Assembly: GCF_030812855.1 (NCBI RefSeq)
Contig: NZ_JAUSTK010000014.1
Span: 56,451-120,450, forward strand
From: Paenibacillus wynnii
Lineage (GTDB): Bacteria > Bacillota > Bacilli > Paenibacillales > Paenibacillaceae
DNA: 64,000 nt
Direction: 5' to 3'
Shown here piece by piece: positions 48,517 through 60,530 of the stretch. The notes beneath the pieces were generated by a model. It was not told the DNA's origin. It worked only from the letters and a program-made list of their open reading frames with translations, and ran no database searches. The position numbers and the translations under genes are program-made. Positions within the stretch are counted from its first letter, which is position 1, and the number at the start of each line of letters is the position of its first letter.

Positions 48517-51399
48517 TTATGTTTGTTTTTTCTTCCTACGTCCGCCGCCGTTGCCGCCTGGAGCATTATCGCTCCGCTTAGCAGCAGCTGGATTGTCGGT
48601 GTTTTCTCCGTTGCCCGGTGTTACGGACTGGCCGATGAAGACGCCGCCGTTCTTTGGCTTTCTCTTACGGCGGGCTTTGCCTTCTGTACCGCTGTTAGCG
48701 CGGTCAGGGGTGCCACCGCCGTTGGGTCCACGATCCTCGCGGCTGCGGAATCTGGTGTTACGGTCAAAGCCGAGGGATTCTTCCCCGCCCGGACCTCCGT
48801 AACCGCCTTTGCCGGAGCCGAAGCCGAAGTTAATACCACGGCCTCCGTTGGCACCGGAGCCGTTCGTTGCCGGCACGCCGGCACGCTCACGCGCTGCCGC
48901 CGGTCCAGTGCCGCGCTGCGCGCCTGCGCCTTCTATGCCGGGCAGTTGCGCCACGGCACCGCTTGCGCCCTCGCCGGCGCCTTGCACGCGCTTGCGCTTG
49001 CCGCGCCCGCCCGCCGCACTGCCTGCGGCGCCACCGGCCGCTCCGCGCGGCCCTTCACCAACGCGGGCTTTGCCCCCCGCGTCCGCTCTGCCCGGGCCTG
49101 CGGCCCCGGGCTTGCCCTTACCGCCGCGGCCTTTGCCATTGCCGCCGCCGACCTTACCCCCAGCGGCAGCTTTGCCGAGGCTGCTGCCGTTGCCGTTGCG
49201 GCCGCCGTTGCCCCCGCGGCCGCCGTTAAAGCCACCTCTGCGGTGCTCGCCCTCCGCACGCGGTTTCATGTCGACCAACTCGAAGTCTATCGTGTGTTCG
49301 TCCATGTTGACCTTAGCGACTCGGATCTTAACCTCGTCCCCAATACGGAACACCTTCGAGGTGCGCTCGCCAATGAGCGCCATATGAGCTTCGTCGAAGT
49401 GGTAGTAATCGTCTGTCAGCGCGCTGAGACGAATGAGGCCTTCGACTGTGTTATCCAGCTCGATGAACATCCCGAAGCTGGTCACACTGCTGATCATGGC
49501 ATCGAATTCCTCGCCTACCTTGTCCTTCATGTATTCACACTTCTTCAGCTGCTCCGTATCCCGCTCGGCTTCCACCGCAACACGTTCACGTTCGGATGAT
49601 TGCTGGGCAATGTCCGGCATCCGGCTGGACAAGTACTCGTGCCGCTTCTCGCTCAGGGCACCGCCATTCTCAAGAACCTCACGCATTACACGGTGGATCA
49701 CCAAATCGGGATAGCGCCGGATCGGAGAAGTAAAGTGAGAGTAATATTCAGCAGCCAATCCAAAATGGCCTGTGCTCTCGGCATCATACTTCGCTTGTTT
49801 CATCGAGCGCAGCATCATTGTGCTGATAACCGTCTGCTCTTTAGTACCTTGAATCTGCTCCAGAAGATCCTGCAAAGCCCGCGGATGTACCGAATTGCCA
49901 CGACCCTTGACATGGTAGCCAAAATTAGCTGCAAAGGCCATAAAGTTCTGGAGTTTCTCTGGATCCGGATTTTCATGTATCCGGTATAGGAATGGAACCT
50001 TCAGCCAGTGGAAATGCTCTGCAACCGTTTCGTTAGCTGCAAGCATGAATTCCTCGATAATCTGCTCCGCGACAGAACGCTCACGTTTTACAATATCAAT
50101 GGCCTTGCCGTTCTCATCCACAATGATTTTGCTTTCTTCAAAGTCAAAATCGACAGCTCCGCGCCGCATCCGGGCATCGCGCAGCTTCATCGCAAGCTCC
50201 TTCATCAGACGGAAATCCTCGATCAGAGGGCTGTAGCGTTCCAACAGCTCCGGATCCTCATCCTCCACAATTTTGCGGACGTTCGAGTAGGTCATTCTTT
50301 CTTTGGTTCGAATTACGCTCGTGAAGACATCGTGCTTCACAACCTTCATATGCTCATTAAATTCCATTTCGCAAGACATCGTCAGCCGGTCTACCTGCGG
50401 ATTTAAGCTGCAAATCCCGTTAGACAAACGATGCGGCAGCATCGGAATTACGCGGTCAACCAAATACACGCTGCAGCCGCGATCGTAAGCTTCTTTATCC
50501 AGTTCCGAGCTCTCACGAACATAATACCCAACATCCGCTATATGAACGCCCAGCTTGTAATTTCCATTCTCTAGACGCTCCACGTTAACAGCATCATCTA
50601 GATCTTTGGCATCTTCGCCATCGATGGTGACAATATTAAGCCCACGTAGGTCACGGCGTCCCTGCTGTATGATTTCTTCATCCGTAATGGAGTCAGGGGC
50701 TTGGTTCGCCTCATTCATAACCTCATCCGGGAATCCCTCCGGCAGTTGGTGCTTACGGATAATGGATAGAATATCCACACCCGGGTCATCCTTGTGACCT
50801 AGAATTTCAACAATTTCACCCTCTGCAGCCGAACGGCCCTCCGGATAATTCACGATTCGAACAACGACCTTCTCGCCGTCTACCGCGCCCTTAAATGACT
50901 CTCTCGGGATAAAAATATCACGATTAATCCGTTTGTCATCCGGCAGTACAAAACCGTAAGTCTCAAAGCTTTGGAATACACCGACGGTTTGCAGCACTCC
51001 TCTTTTAACAATCCTTACCACTTCGCCTTCCATCCGGCCACCGGACGGACTTTTCCCGGTCACTCGTACCAACACGATATCACCGTTCATCGTTCCTTTT
51101 AAATCATTGGCATGAATGTAGACATCCGGGTGATCCCGATCGTCAGGAATGAGAAAAGCAAAACCTTTGGCATGAGCCTGCAGACGCCCTCTCACTAAAT
51201 CCATACGTTCCGGAACACCATAAGCGGCACTACGGGTCAATACAATTCGTCCATCCTGTTCTAGAGCAAGCAACAGTTCTTCGAACGCCTTGAACTGAAG
51301 ATCATCGCTAAGAGCGAAATGGCTCACTAACTCGTCATAAGGCATTGGCTTATAAGCGGTTTCCCGCATAAAATCAAGTAGTATTTCTTCTGTTATCAT
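48517..51399 (-). CDS. rnr: Ribonuclease R with long Gly/Arg/Ala-rich C-terminal tail
   Basis: 960 residues from ATG 51399 after GAGGTG. N-terminal winged helix (MITEEILLDFM), two cold-shock domains, the RNB exonuclease core with DDAVNVERLENGNYKLGVHIADV (catalytic Asp cluster) and TSPIRRYPDLVIHR, then an S1 domain ending near DFELVDM. It degrades structured RNA and acts with tmRNA-SmpB, whose genes follow. About 250 residues after S1 are low-complexity Gly/Arg/Ala/Lys, GC-rich, much longer than the usual basic tail. Confidence 0.96.
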   Translation of the reverse strand: MITEEILLDFMRETAYKPMPYDELVSHFALSDDLQFKAFEELLLALEQDGRIVLTRSAAYGVPERMDLVRGRLQAHAKGFAFLIPDDRDHPDVYIHANDLKGTMNGDIVLVRVTGKSPSGGRMEGEVVRIVKRGVLQTVGVFQSFETYGFVLPDDKRINRDIFIPRESFKGAVDGEKVVVRIVNYPEGRSAAEGEIVEILGHKDDPGVDILSIIRKHQLPEGFPDEVMNEANQAPDSITDEEIIQQGRRDLRGLNIVTIDGEDAKDLDDAVNVERLENGNYKLGVHIADVGYYVRESSELDKEAYDRGCSVYLVDRVIPMLPHRLSNGICSLNPQVDRLTMSCEMEFNEHMKVVKHDVFTSVIRTKERMTYSNVRKIVEDEDPELLERYSPLIEDFRLMKELAMKLRDARMRRGAVDFDFEESKIIVDENGKAIDIVKRERSVAEQIIEEFMLAANETVAEHFHWLKVPFLYRIHENPDPEKLQNFMAFAANFGYHVKGRGNSVHPRALQDLLEQIQGTKEQTVISTMMLRSMKQAKYDAESTGHFGLAAEYYSHFTSPIRRYPDLVIHRVMREVLENGGALSEKRHEYLSSRMPDIAQQSSERERVAVEAERDTEQLKKCEYMKDKVGEEFDAMISSVTSFGMFIELDNTVEGLIRLSALTDDYYHFDEAHMALIGERTSKVFRIGDEVKIRVAKVNMDEHTIDFELVDMKPRAEGEHRRGGFNGGRGGNGGRNGNGSSLGKAAAGGKVGGGNGKGRGGKGKPGAAGPGRADAGGKARVGEGPRGAAGGAAGSAAGGRGKRKRVQGAGEGASGAVAQLPGIEGAGAQRGTGPAAARERAGVPATNGSGANGGRGINFGFGSGKGGYGGPGGEESLGFDRNTRFRSREDRGPNGGGTPDRANSGTEGKARRKRKPKNGGVFIGQSVTPGNGENTDNPAAAKRSDNAPGGNGGGRRKKKQT

Positions 51400-51587
51400 G
51401 TTCGTCACCTCGGCCTCCATGGCAGCCTTTAGCCGCCAGTATATATGTATGTCTTGTCCTACTGCACAAAAAAACCTACAAGTAAATTTTACCTTTATAA
51501 TACTTCATACCCTAGTATACACGAAATCAATCTCCGGCATCCCTGTTCCTGCAATCTAAAGATTAAACCTTGTAAAATTACAACAAA

Positions 51588-51630
51588 AAAACCTTCACCC
51601 ATCCCATACAGAAGAGAGCGAAGGTTTATT
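51588..51630 (-). terminator. secG terminator
   Basis: AAACCTTC and GAAGGTTT arms; on the minus strand they are followed by TTTTTTTG. It separates secG from rnr. Confidence 0.8.
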
Positions 51631-51640
51631 TAAATAGTAA

Positions 51641-51874
51641 TTAGTCGATAAAAACAGCTGCAAGGATTGCCATGATAAAGAATCCTGCTGCCAGTCCAAC
51701 TGTTACACGTTGCAGTACGAGCTCCATACCACGTGCCTTAGATTTACCGAAGAGATGCTCAGCACCGCCGGAGATGGCACCGGAAAGACCTGCGCTTTTC
51801 CCTTTTTGCAGAAGAACGACCGCAATAAGACCGACGGAAAAAACTAGGAGCATTACTTTCAAAAAGATATCCAT
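51641..51874 (-). CDS. secG: Preprotein translocase subunit SecG
   Basis: 77 residues, two membrane spans (VMLLVFSVGLIAVVLLQ and VTVGLAAGFFIMAILAA) with the conserved LLQKGKSAGLSGAISGGAEHLF loop. Part of the SecYEG channel for protein export. AGGAGGTGG precedes ATG. Its position between eno and rnr is common in this group. Confidence 0.95.
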   Translation of the reverse strand: MDIFLKVMLLVFSVGLIAVVLLQKGKSAGLSGAISGGAEHLFGKSKARGMELVLQRVTVGLAAGFFIMAILAAVFID

Positions 51875-52028
51875 TCACTTCCACCTCCTACGCCTAAGCA
51901 TCACTATCTATGCTAATTTTAGTTTTCACGATTCATAAACAGCATTTTTATTTTAACATAAGAAGGAAGGTAATACAACAGCCTAACTGCTGATGCCGCC
52001 TATAATCACTTTATTTTTTACCGAAAAA

Positions 52029-52053
52029 AAGGCCTGCCGAAATCGGCAGGCCT
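52029..52053 (-). terminator. Terminator of the glycolytic operon after eno
   Basis: AAGGCCTGCCGA and TCGGCAGGCCTT arms with T-run on the minus strand (TTTTTTTCGG). Confidence 0.92.
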
Positions 52054-52080
52054 TTCATAGGCTTTGGTTAAGAAAGCCTA

Positions 52081-53403
<1,323 letters not shown>

Positions 53404-53431
53404 TTAATTGATGAACCAGATAGGAATGGGA

Positions 53432-54976
53432 TTACTTACGGCTGGCAATCATGGATTGTCCGGTCATTTCCACAGGTTGCGGAAGTCCCATCAGATCCAG
53501 AATCGTCGGTGCTACGTCTGCAAGAATACCGGAATCACGCAGTACAACATTCTCAGATGTAAGAATGAAAGGAACTGGGTTCGTAGTATGAGCTGTGAAC
53601 GGACGACCGTTCTCGTCAAATACCATATCCGCATTACCATGATCCGCGATAATGATTGCAACGCCGCCTTTAGCGACTACTGCATCCACTACCATACCCA
53701 CACATTCATCCGTAACTTCAACAGCCTTAATTGTTGGCTCCAGCATACCGGAGTGTCCAACCATATCAGGGTTAGCAAAGTTCAGGATAATGGCATCTTG
53801 TCTATCAGCTTCAATTTCTGCTACGCAGGCCGCCGCCACTTCGTAAGCACTCATCTCTGGCTGCAAGTCATAAGTTGCCACTTTAGGGGAGTTAATCAGA
53901 ATGCGGGTTTCACCAGGAAGCTCCTCATCACGTCCACCGCTGAAGAAGAAGGTAACATGCGGGTACTTTTCAGTTTCCGCGATGCGCAACTGCTTCTTGT
54001 TCTGTTGTACAAGCACTTCACCTAATGTGTTATCCAAATTCTTCGGAGAATAGGCAACGAAGCCTTGCACCGTTTCACTGAACGTGGTCAAGCATACGAA
54101 GTGTAGATTTTGCGGGAACAGGGGTCCACGATCAAAACCGCGGAAATCCTGGTTCGTGAATACTTGCGACAGTTGGATGGCACGGTCAGGACGGAAGTTG
54201 AGGAACACCACGGAATCGCCGCTCTCAACTGCTGTTACTGGCTTACCTTCGCTGTCTACGATTACACTTGGCTCAACAAATTCATCATACACAGAATTCT
54301 GGTAAGAAGAAGTGATCGCCTGAAGTGCATCGGTATATTTCGGGCCTTCGCCATAAACCATAGCGCGGTAGGCCTTTTCAACACGTTCCCAACGCTTGTC
54401 ACGGTCCATCGCGAAATAACGTCCGGATACGGTAGCAATTGTTCCTACGCCGACTTCCTCAATCTTGAGAATCAGATCTTGGACGAACTTTTGTCCGCTG
54501 TCGGGAGCTACGTCGCGGCCATCCATGAATGCATGGATATATACTTCATGCATATCTTCTTTCTTAGCAAGATCCAGCATGGCAAACAAGTGTTTAATAT
54601 GGCTATGTACCCCTCCGTCGGATACAAGCGCATACAGGTGAAGCTTTTTGCCGGTTGATTTAGCATTTCTTACTGCAGCAACCAGCGTTTCGTTCTCGAA
54701 GAACTCTCCGTCACGGATAGATTTGTCAATGCGAGTCAAATCCTGATATACGATTCGTCCTGCTCCAATATTCAAATGGCCAACTTCGGAGTTGCCCATT
54801 TGCCCTTCCGGAAGACCAACAGCTTCACCGCAAGCGGTAAGAGTTGTGTTCGGATATTGAGTCAAATAACGGTCGTAATTAGGTTTGTTAGCTTGGGCAA
54901 CTGCATTGCCTTCAGCTGTGTTACGCAATCCGAAACCATCCATAATGATTAAAGCAACGGGTCTTGGTGTTGACAT
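53432..54976 (-). CDS. gpmI: 2,3-bisphosphoglycerate-independent phosphoglycerate mutase
   Basis: 514 residues, alkaline-phosphatase superfamily with two Mn ions. N-terminal IMDGFGLR; catalytic serine in [18 protein letters not shown]-terminal metal ligands in [14 protein letters not shown]. Interconverts 3- and 2-phosphoglycerate without a cofactor. It starts two bases after the tpiA stop. Confidence 0.98.
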   Translation of the reverse strand: MSTPRPVALIIMDGFGLRNTAEGNAVAQANKPNYDRYLTQYPNTTLTACGEAVGLPEGQMGNSEVGHLNIGAGRIVYQDLTRIDKSIRDGEFFENETLVAAVRNAKSTGKKLHLYALVSDGGVHSHIKHLFAMLDLAKKEDMHEVYIHAFMDGRDVAPDSGQKFVQDLILKIEEVGVGTIATVSGRYFAMDRDKRWERVEKAYRAMVYGEGPKYTDALQAITSSYQNSVYDEFVEPSVIVDSEGKPVTAVESGDSVVFLNFRPDRAIQLSQVFTNQDFRGFDRGPLFPQNLHFVCLTTFSETVQGFVAYSPKNLDNTLGEVLVQQNKKQLRIAETEKYPHVTFFFSGGRDEELPGETRILINSPKVATYDLQPEMSAYEVAAACVAEIEADRQDAIILNFANPDMVGHSGMLEPTIKAVEVTDECVGMVVDAVVAKGGVAIIIADHGNADMVFDENGRPFTAHTTNPVPFILTSENVVLRDSGILADVAPTILDLMGLPQPVEMTGQSMIASRK

Positions 54977-54978
54977 CG

Positions 54979-55755
<777 letters not shown>

Positions 55756-56937
55756 CTACTTGTCGTTCAAAGCTTCTACGCCAGGAAGCGCCTTGCCTTC
55801 CATGAACTCGAGTGATGCGCCGCCGCCAGTGGAGATATGATCCATTTGGTCAGCCAGTTGGAATTTCTCTGCTGCAGCTGCGGAATCTCCGCCGCCGATA
55901 ACAGTGTAACCTTCAGTAGTTGCACAAGCTTTAGCTACTGCAATAGTACCTTCAGCAAAAATATCGATTTCGAACACACCCATAGGTCCGTTCCAAACAA
56001 CCAATTTGGAGTTTTTGATTACATCAGCATACATTGCTGCAGTTTTTGGACCGATATCCAGACCCATCCAACCTTCAGGAATATCTGCTACGTCAACCAC
56101 TTTAGTGTTGGCATCAGCACCAAATTTGTCAGCGATAACTGCATCCACTGGAAGCAAGAAGTTTTTGCCAAGGGCTTTAGCCTTCTCGATGAATCCTAGA
56201 GCAGTATCGATTTTGTCGTTATCTACAAGGGAATTACCGATTTCGTGACCTTGAGCTTTAGTAAATGTAAATGCAAGGCCGCCGCCAATCAGAACATTGT
56301 CAGCCAAAGTCAGCAGGTTATCGATAACATCAATCTTGTCTTTAACTTTCGAACCGCCAATGATAGCCGTGAAAGGACGTTCCGGGTTGGAAAGAGCTTT
56401 ACCTAGAACAGACAATTCCTTCTCCATCAACAGACCGGATACAGCCGGTAAGAAATGAGCGATACCTTCTGTCGAAGCATGAGCACGGTGAGCTGCGCCG
56501 AAAGCGTCATTTACGAACAGATCAGCAAGCTCAGCGAATTGCTTAGCCAGTTCAGGATCATTCTTTTCTTCACCTGGGTAGAAACGAACGTTCTCAAGAA
56601 CGATTACATCGCCTTCGCCAAGTTCAGCGATTTGAGCTTTTACAGCTTCGCCAATAGCTTCATCAGCTTTAGCTACCGGTTTGCCCAGAAGTTCGGACAG
56701 ACGAGTTGCTGCAGTTGTCAAACGCATGGAATCTACGAATTCGCCTTTAGGACGGCCCATATGGCTCGCAAGAATAACCTTTGCACCGTTCTCGATCAAA
56801 TATTTAATTGTTGGAAGAGTTTCACGGATACGTGTATCATCGGTGATTTTTCCATCTTCTACAGGTACATTGAAATCCACCCGTACGAAAACGCGTTTAC
56901 CCTTTACTTCTACATCACGAACACTTTTCTTATTCAT
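55756..56937 (-). CDS. pgk: Phosphoglycerate kinase
   Basis: 393 residues from ATG 56937 after [17 protein letters not shown] at the N-terminus, ASHMGRPKG, the [15 protein letters not shown] loop, [11 protein letters not shown] and the C-terminal [14 protein letters not shown] nucleotide site. Makes ATP from 1,3-bisphosphoglycerate. Two hairpins in the 172-base gap from gap may set relative mRNA levels. Confidence 0.99.
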   Translation of the reverse strand: MNKKSVRDVEVKGKRVFVRVDFNVPVEDGKITDDTRIRETLPTIKYLIENGAKVILASHMGRPKGEFVDSMRLTTAATRLSELLGKPVAKADEAIGEAVKAQIAELGEGDVIVLENVRFYPGEEKNDPELAKQFAELADLFVNDAFGAAHRAHASTEGIAHFLPAVSGLLMEKELSVLGKALSNPERPFTAIIGGSKVKDKIDVIDNLLTLADNVLIGGGLAFTFTKAQGHEIGNSLVDNDKIDTALGFIEKAKALGKNFLLPVDAVIADKFGADANTKVVDVADIPEGWMGLDIGPKTAAMYADVIKNSKLVVWNGPMGVFEIDIFAEGTIAVAKACATTEGYTVIGGGDSAAAAEKFQLADQMDHISTGGGASLEFMEGKALPGVEALNDK

Positions 56938-57001
56938 GTCTATTTCCTCCACACCCAAAATTTATACGGTCAGGAATCCAAGGAATGTACTTTCAAGAAA
57001 T

Positions 57002-57081
57002 ATAAGCAAAGTATGAAGTTAACCTTATACTTTGCTTATTTTCTCAGAAAGAGCGGAAACAAGGACGTTCTGTTTCCGCTC
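57002..57081 (-). promoter_or_regulatory. Two stable hairpins between gap and pgk
   Basis: 57051-57061/57071-57081 (GAGCGGAAACA arms) and 57002-57014/57027-57039 (ATAAGCAAAGTAT arms), both perfect. Neither is followed by a strong T-run, so they look like processing or stability elements within the glycolytic mRNA instead of a full terminator. Confidence 0.65.
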
Positions 57082-57109
57082 CCCGAGCTGAACTTATATA
57101 AAATCAATA

Positions 57110-58120
57110 TTACTTAGCGATTTTTGCAAAGTGCTCCAAAGTACGGATCAATTGTGCAGTGTAGGACATTTCATTGTCATACCAAGCAACTGTTTTAACC
57201 AATTGTTTGTCGCCAACAGTCAATACTTTAGTTTGTGTAGCATCAAACAGGGAACCGAAAGTGATTCCTTTGATGTCGGAAGATACGATTTCATCTTCAG
57301 TGTAACCATAAGTTTCGGAATCAGAAGCGGCTTTCATAGCTGCATTGATTTCTTCAACAGTTACATTTTTCTCAAGAACAGTAACCAATTCAGTCAGGGA
57401 ACCAGTTGCTACTGGAACACGTTGAGCTGCACCGTCCAATTTGCCTTTAAGTTCAGGAATAACCAAACCGATTGCTTTAGCAGCACCAGTTGTGTTAGGG
57501 ATAATGTTCTCAGCTGCTGCACGAGCGCGTCTGAAGTCGCCTTTCGCGTGTGGAGCATCCAAAGTGTTTTGGTCGCCAGTGTAAGCATGAATTGTTGTCA
57601 TCAAACCTTCAACAATGCCATAGTTGTCTTGAAGAACTTTTGCCATAGGAGCCAGGCAGTTAGTTGTGCAAGAAGCACCGGAGATTACAGTTTCAGTACC
57701 ATCAAGAATGTCATGGTTTACGTTGTAAACGACAGTTTTCATGTCGCCAGTAGCTGGTGCAGAGATAACTACTTTCTTAGCTCCGCCTTTCAAGTGTTTC
57801 TCAGCAGCTTCTTTAGTTGTGAAGAAACCTGTGCATTCCAGTACGATATCAACGCCGAGCTCGCCCCAAGGCAATTCTTCAGGGTTGCGGTTCGCAAGAA
57901 CCTTAACATCTTTACCGTTTACTTTGAAGAAACCTTCATGAACTTCAACATCACCGTTGAAAGTTCCTTGAGTTGTATCATATTTCAACAAATGAGCAAG
58001 CATCTTAGCGTCAGTCAAGTCATTGATTGCTACCACTTCGATACCTTCTACATTTTGAATACGGCGGAATGCAAGGCGTCCAATACGTCCAAAACCATTA
58101 ATACCAACTTTAACACTCAT
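57110..58120 (-). CDS. gap: Glyceraldehyde-3-phosphate dehydrogenase (NAD type)
   Basis: 336 residues. NAD motif [13 protein letters not shown], catalytic Cys in [13 protein letters not shown], His in [11 protein letters not shown], and C-terminal [12 protein letters not shown]. Glycolytic direction is supported by its place directly after cggR. AGGAGG precedes ATG. Confidence 0.99.
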   Translation of the reverse strand: MSVKVGINGFGRIGRLAFRRIQNVEGIEVVAINDLTDAKMLAHLLKYDTTQGTFNGDVEVHEGFFKVNGKDVKVLANRNPEELPWGELGVDIVLECTGFFTTKEAAEKHLKGGAKKVVISAPATGDMKTVVYNVNHDILDGTETVISGASCTTNCLAPMAKVLQDNYGIVEGLMTTIHAYTGDQNTLDAPHAKGDFRRARAAAENIIPNTTGAAKAIGLVIPELKGKLDGAAQRVPVATGSLTELVTVLEKNVTVEEINAAMKAASDSETYGYTEDEIVSSDIKGITFGSLFDATQTKVLTVGDKQLVKTVAWYDNEMSYTAQLIRTLEHFAKIAK

Positions 58121-58236
58121 TGAATAGTTCCTCCTAGAATTCGTTTTATTTATTCAAGACAGGCCGTTAAGCTTGTCAAGACAACAAAGTTAAGTATAAT
58201 GCAAAAAAACAGATTGCGCCCCCCACATAATGGAAG

Positions 58237-59289
58237 CTAGTGCACTAATTGTACATGTTCATCAATTTCTCTGCCAATTTCCACTGCAGCCGCCTCGTCC
58301 GTCACAAGAATATCCTCTTGCCCAAACCGGAGCATGGCGTGAATGGCTTTGGATTTGCGTTTGCCACCAGCTATACCGACTACGACTTCCGTGCGAATGA
58401 TATCCTCAAGACGCAGTCCCATCGTAAGCATAGTGTGAACAACCTGACCATCTTCATTAAAATAATAACCGAATGATTCGGCTACTGCGCCTTCTTCCTG
58501 AATCTCCAAAACCGTTGCCTCATCCAGCTTCCGGCGTCGAGTCATTTCGATGGCGTCTCCAATTCCGTGAACAATAATACGTGAACGACGGATAATCTGC
58601 ACAATCTCCCTTGTATTGGAATCCTGGGCAAGGGACTGGTAAGCATCCTCACCAAGCAGATCTGGAACATGCAGCAACCGGTATTGTGCTCCAACCCGTT
58701 TTGCCATTGTTGAGGCAATCGTATTGGCCTGTATCTCCATGCTTTCTCCTAATCCTCCACGAGCCGGTACGAACCAGGCATCCTTGTAAGATAGGGGTAG
58801 CGGCGGTGTAAGCTGATCCGCCATTTCGGCCAGTGTGGAGCCGCCAGTTACAGCAATCGTGTCATCACTCCGAAGTACACCAAGCAATGCTTTGGCACCT
58901 GCGCGCCCAAGCTCGCGTTTGGTGAACGGGGATGTCTCACAATCACCAGGGACAACAATTACTTTACTCAGACCGTACGTTGAGCGTATCTTCTCCTCCA
59001 GATCGTCTAGACCAAACAAGCTCTTGGCGATTGGCTCCAGCAGATCTAGCAAGCTGCGGCCAGCATCACTGATTCGCATACCCACACTGTCGATCTCGAT
59101 AAGCCCCTGCGATTTCAGAAGATCTGTCTCGGCACGCAAGGTGCGCTCCGTCATGTTCAAGGAAGCGGCAAGCGTTCTGCGCCCAATAATATCGGACAGC
59201 ATGATCTGATGAAGAATCGTATACCGTCTCTTAAGGGTTTCCATGAGATCAGGCAGAAGCTGCTTTTGTATTTCTAATAAGTTACGCAT
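58237..59289 (-). CDS. cggR: Central glycolytic genes regulator CggR (SorC family)
   Basis: 350 residues. N-terminal winged helix (GRRTLAASLNMTERTLRAE) and a C-terminal sugar-phosphate-binding domain (VTGGSTLAEMA, IVHGIGDAIEMTRRR, VVGIAGGKRKSKAI). In B. subtilis CggR represses its own operon and is released by fructose-1,6-bisphosphate. The operator with matching architecture lies at 59335-59370. GGAGTG precedes ATG. Confidence 0.96.
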   Translation of the reverse strand: MRNLLEIQKQLLPDLMETLKRRYTILHQIMLSDIIGRRTLAASLNMTERTLRAETDLLKSQGLIEIDSVGMRISDAGRSLLDLLEPIAKSLFGLDDLEEKIRSTYGLSKVIVVPGDCETSPFTKRELGRAGAKALLGVLRSDDTIAVTGGSTLAEMADQLTPPLPLSYKDAWFVPARGGLGESMEIQANTIASTMAKRVGAQYRLLHVPDLLGEDAYQSLAQDSNTREIVQIIRRSRIIVHGIGDAIEMTRRRKLDEATVLEIQEEGAVAESFGYYFNEDGQVVHTMLTMGLRLEDIIRTEVVVGIAGGKRKSKAIHAMLRFGQEDILVTDEAAAVEIGREIDEHVQLVH

Positions 59290-59334
59290 GCTTTCACTCC
59301 TGCAACTTCGTCTTTCTCTATTCCCTTTGTCATG

Positions 59335-59370
59335 GTCTTAAAATGTCCCGGGCTAACTTTTTAAGTCCCA
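59335..59370 (-). promoter_or_regulatory. CggR operator
   Basis: Read on the minus strand: TGGGAC-N6-AGTT-N4-CGGGAC-N6-AGAC. This has exactly the spacing of the known CggR operator (CGGGAC-N6-TGTC-N4-CGGGAC-N6-TGTC), with good matches in the GGGAC parts. It covers the expected transcription start. Confidence 0.85.
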
Positions 59371-59375
59371 CCCAT

Positions 59376-59404
59376 ATTCTACCCAAATTTTGCCCTGAAA
59401 GCAA
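59376..59404 (-). promoter_or_regulatory. cggR operon promoter
   Basis: TTGCTT (59399-59404) with a 17-base gap to TAGAAT (59376-59381). Start is expected near 59369, inside the CggR operator. Confidence 0.75.
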
Positions 59405-59551
59405 GTCTTCCGAGAGTAGAATTCACAACCGCCTTTCTTCTTATACATTAATAACATTAAGGGGCCCATTTATAGGGTACTAATTAACGCATAAGGTCTC
59501 CTTGAAAAAATTAACCTCAATTTAGCTTCTAAAAGAGCACGGAGATATTCC
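59405..59551. other. Spacer between cggR and tRNA-Arg promoters
   Basis: About 150 bases, no gene seen. A GGGGCCCATTTATAGGG patch is unexplained. Confidence 0.4.
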
Positions 59552-59580
59552 TTGCTTTTGCATCACATTTGTATTATAAT
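59552..59580 (+). promoter_or_regulatory. tRNA-Arg promoter
   Basis: TTGCTT (59552-59557), 17-base gap, TATAAT (59575-59580), ten bases before the tRNA. Confidence 0.8.
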
Positions 59581-59590
59581 AATTTCTGTT

Positions 59591-59665
59591 GCGCCCGTGG
59601 TCCAATGGATATGACGTAGGCCTCCGAAGCCTGAGATCCAAGTTCGATTCTTGGCGGGCGCGCCA
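59591..59665 (+). tRNA. tRNA-Arg (anticodon CCG)
   Basis: 75 nt with encoded CCA. Acceptor GCGCCCG/CGGGCGC, anticodon loop CTCCGAA giving CCG, and T-arm CCAAG-TTCGATT-CTTGG. Cloverleaf pairs by eye. Confidence 0.96.
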
Positions 59666-59752
59666 TAATTATTAATAACATGCATTTTTTAGCAAAGCCT
59701 ATAATATGATTTAACCAAAGTGCCCACTGATGGCTCTTTTTTTTTGAATAAG

Positions 59753-59792
59753 TTTGACTTTCTTTGACTTTTTGTTTGAATTTGTTTATCAT
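59753..59792 (+). promoter_or_regulatory. clpP promoter with CtsR operator
   Basis: TTTGACTTTCTTTGACT (59753-59769) is an exact reverse-strand match to the CtsR heptad repeat (RGTCAAA-NAN-RGTCAAA). Its second half overlaps the -35 TTGACT (59764-59769), and TATCAT (59787-59792) follows 17 bases later. CtsR would block RNA polymerase until heat or stress inactivates it. Confidence 0.9.
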
Positions 59793-59859
59793 GTGGTTAT
59801 TACGGTAAGAGTAACAATGAAAGAACATTCTAACAGCCAATCTCAAGGAGGTTTTCCAC

Positions 59860-60456
59860 GTGAGTTATATTCCTATGGTCGTAGAACAAAGCAACCGCGG
59901 CGAGCGCGCTTATGACATCTATTCCCGCCTGCTGAAGGACCGCATCATTTTCCTTGGAACAGAGGTTAATGACGTGGTAGCCAATTCCATTATCGCGCAA
60001 ATGCTATTTCTGGCTGCCGAGGAACCGGATAAGGACATTCATCTATATGTGAACAGTCCGGGTGGTTCCATTACTGCGGGTATGGCTATTTTTGATACAA
60101 TGCAATACATTAAACCTGATGTATCTACCATCTGTGTGGGTATGGCAGCTTCCATGGGAGCCTTCCTGCTTAACGCCGGTGCCAAAGGCAAACGTTTCGC
60201 TTTGCCGAACAGTGAAATTATGATTCACCAACCTTTGGGCGGTGCTCAAGGTCAGGCATCGGACATCGAAATCCGTGCACGCCGCATTCTTAAGCTTCGC
60301 GACAAGTTGAACCGCATTTTGTCCGAACGTACCGGTCAACCGCTGGAACGGATTGAGAAGGATACAGATCGTGATTACTTCATGACTGCTGCTGAAGCAG
60401 CTGAATATGGTATCGTTGATAAGGTTATTGAGAAAACACTGCCAACCGGTGTATAA
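59860..60456 (+). CDS. clpP: ATP-dependent Clp protease proteolytic subunit
   Basis: 198 residues from GTG 59860 after AAGGAGG. Catalytic triad: Ser in GMAASMGAF, His in MIHQPLGG, Asp in the EKDTDRDYF segment. [15 protein letters not shown] supports the family. Degrades unfolded and tagged proteins with ClpX/ClpC, including SsrA-tagged peptides made by the tmRNA system nearby. Stress control through CtsR. Confidence 0.98.
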   Translation: MSYIPMVVEQSNRGERAYDIYSRLLKDRIIFLGTEVNDVVANSIIAQMLFLAAEEPDKDIHLYVNSPGGSITAGMAIFDTMQYIKPDVSTICVGMAASMGAFLLNAGAKGKRFALPNSEIMIHQPLGGAQGQASDIEIRARRILKLRDKLNRILSERTGQPLERIEKDTDRDYFMTAAEAAEYGIVDKVIEKTLPTGV

Positions 60457-60473
60457 GTAATTTGAAATGAATA

Positions 60474-60515
60474 AGACCCCGTATCTGCCTCAAACGCAGA
60501 TACGGGGTCTTTTAT
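60474..60515 (+). terminator. clpP terminator
   Basis: AGACCCCGTATCTGC and GCAGATACGGGGTCT perfect arms with T-run. Confidence 0.95.
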
Positions 60516-60530
60516 TAGCAGAATCTTTCA

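Noticed and set aside
48523..49599. Long plus-strand open frames (up to 358 codons) opposite the rnr tail
   Set aside because: They arise because the Gly/Ala/Arg-rich GC-heavy tail of RNase R lacks stops on the other strand. They have low-complexity translations and no ribosome site.
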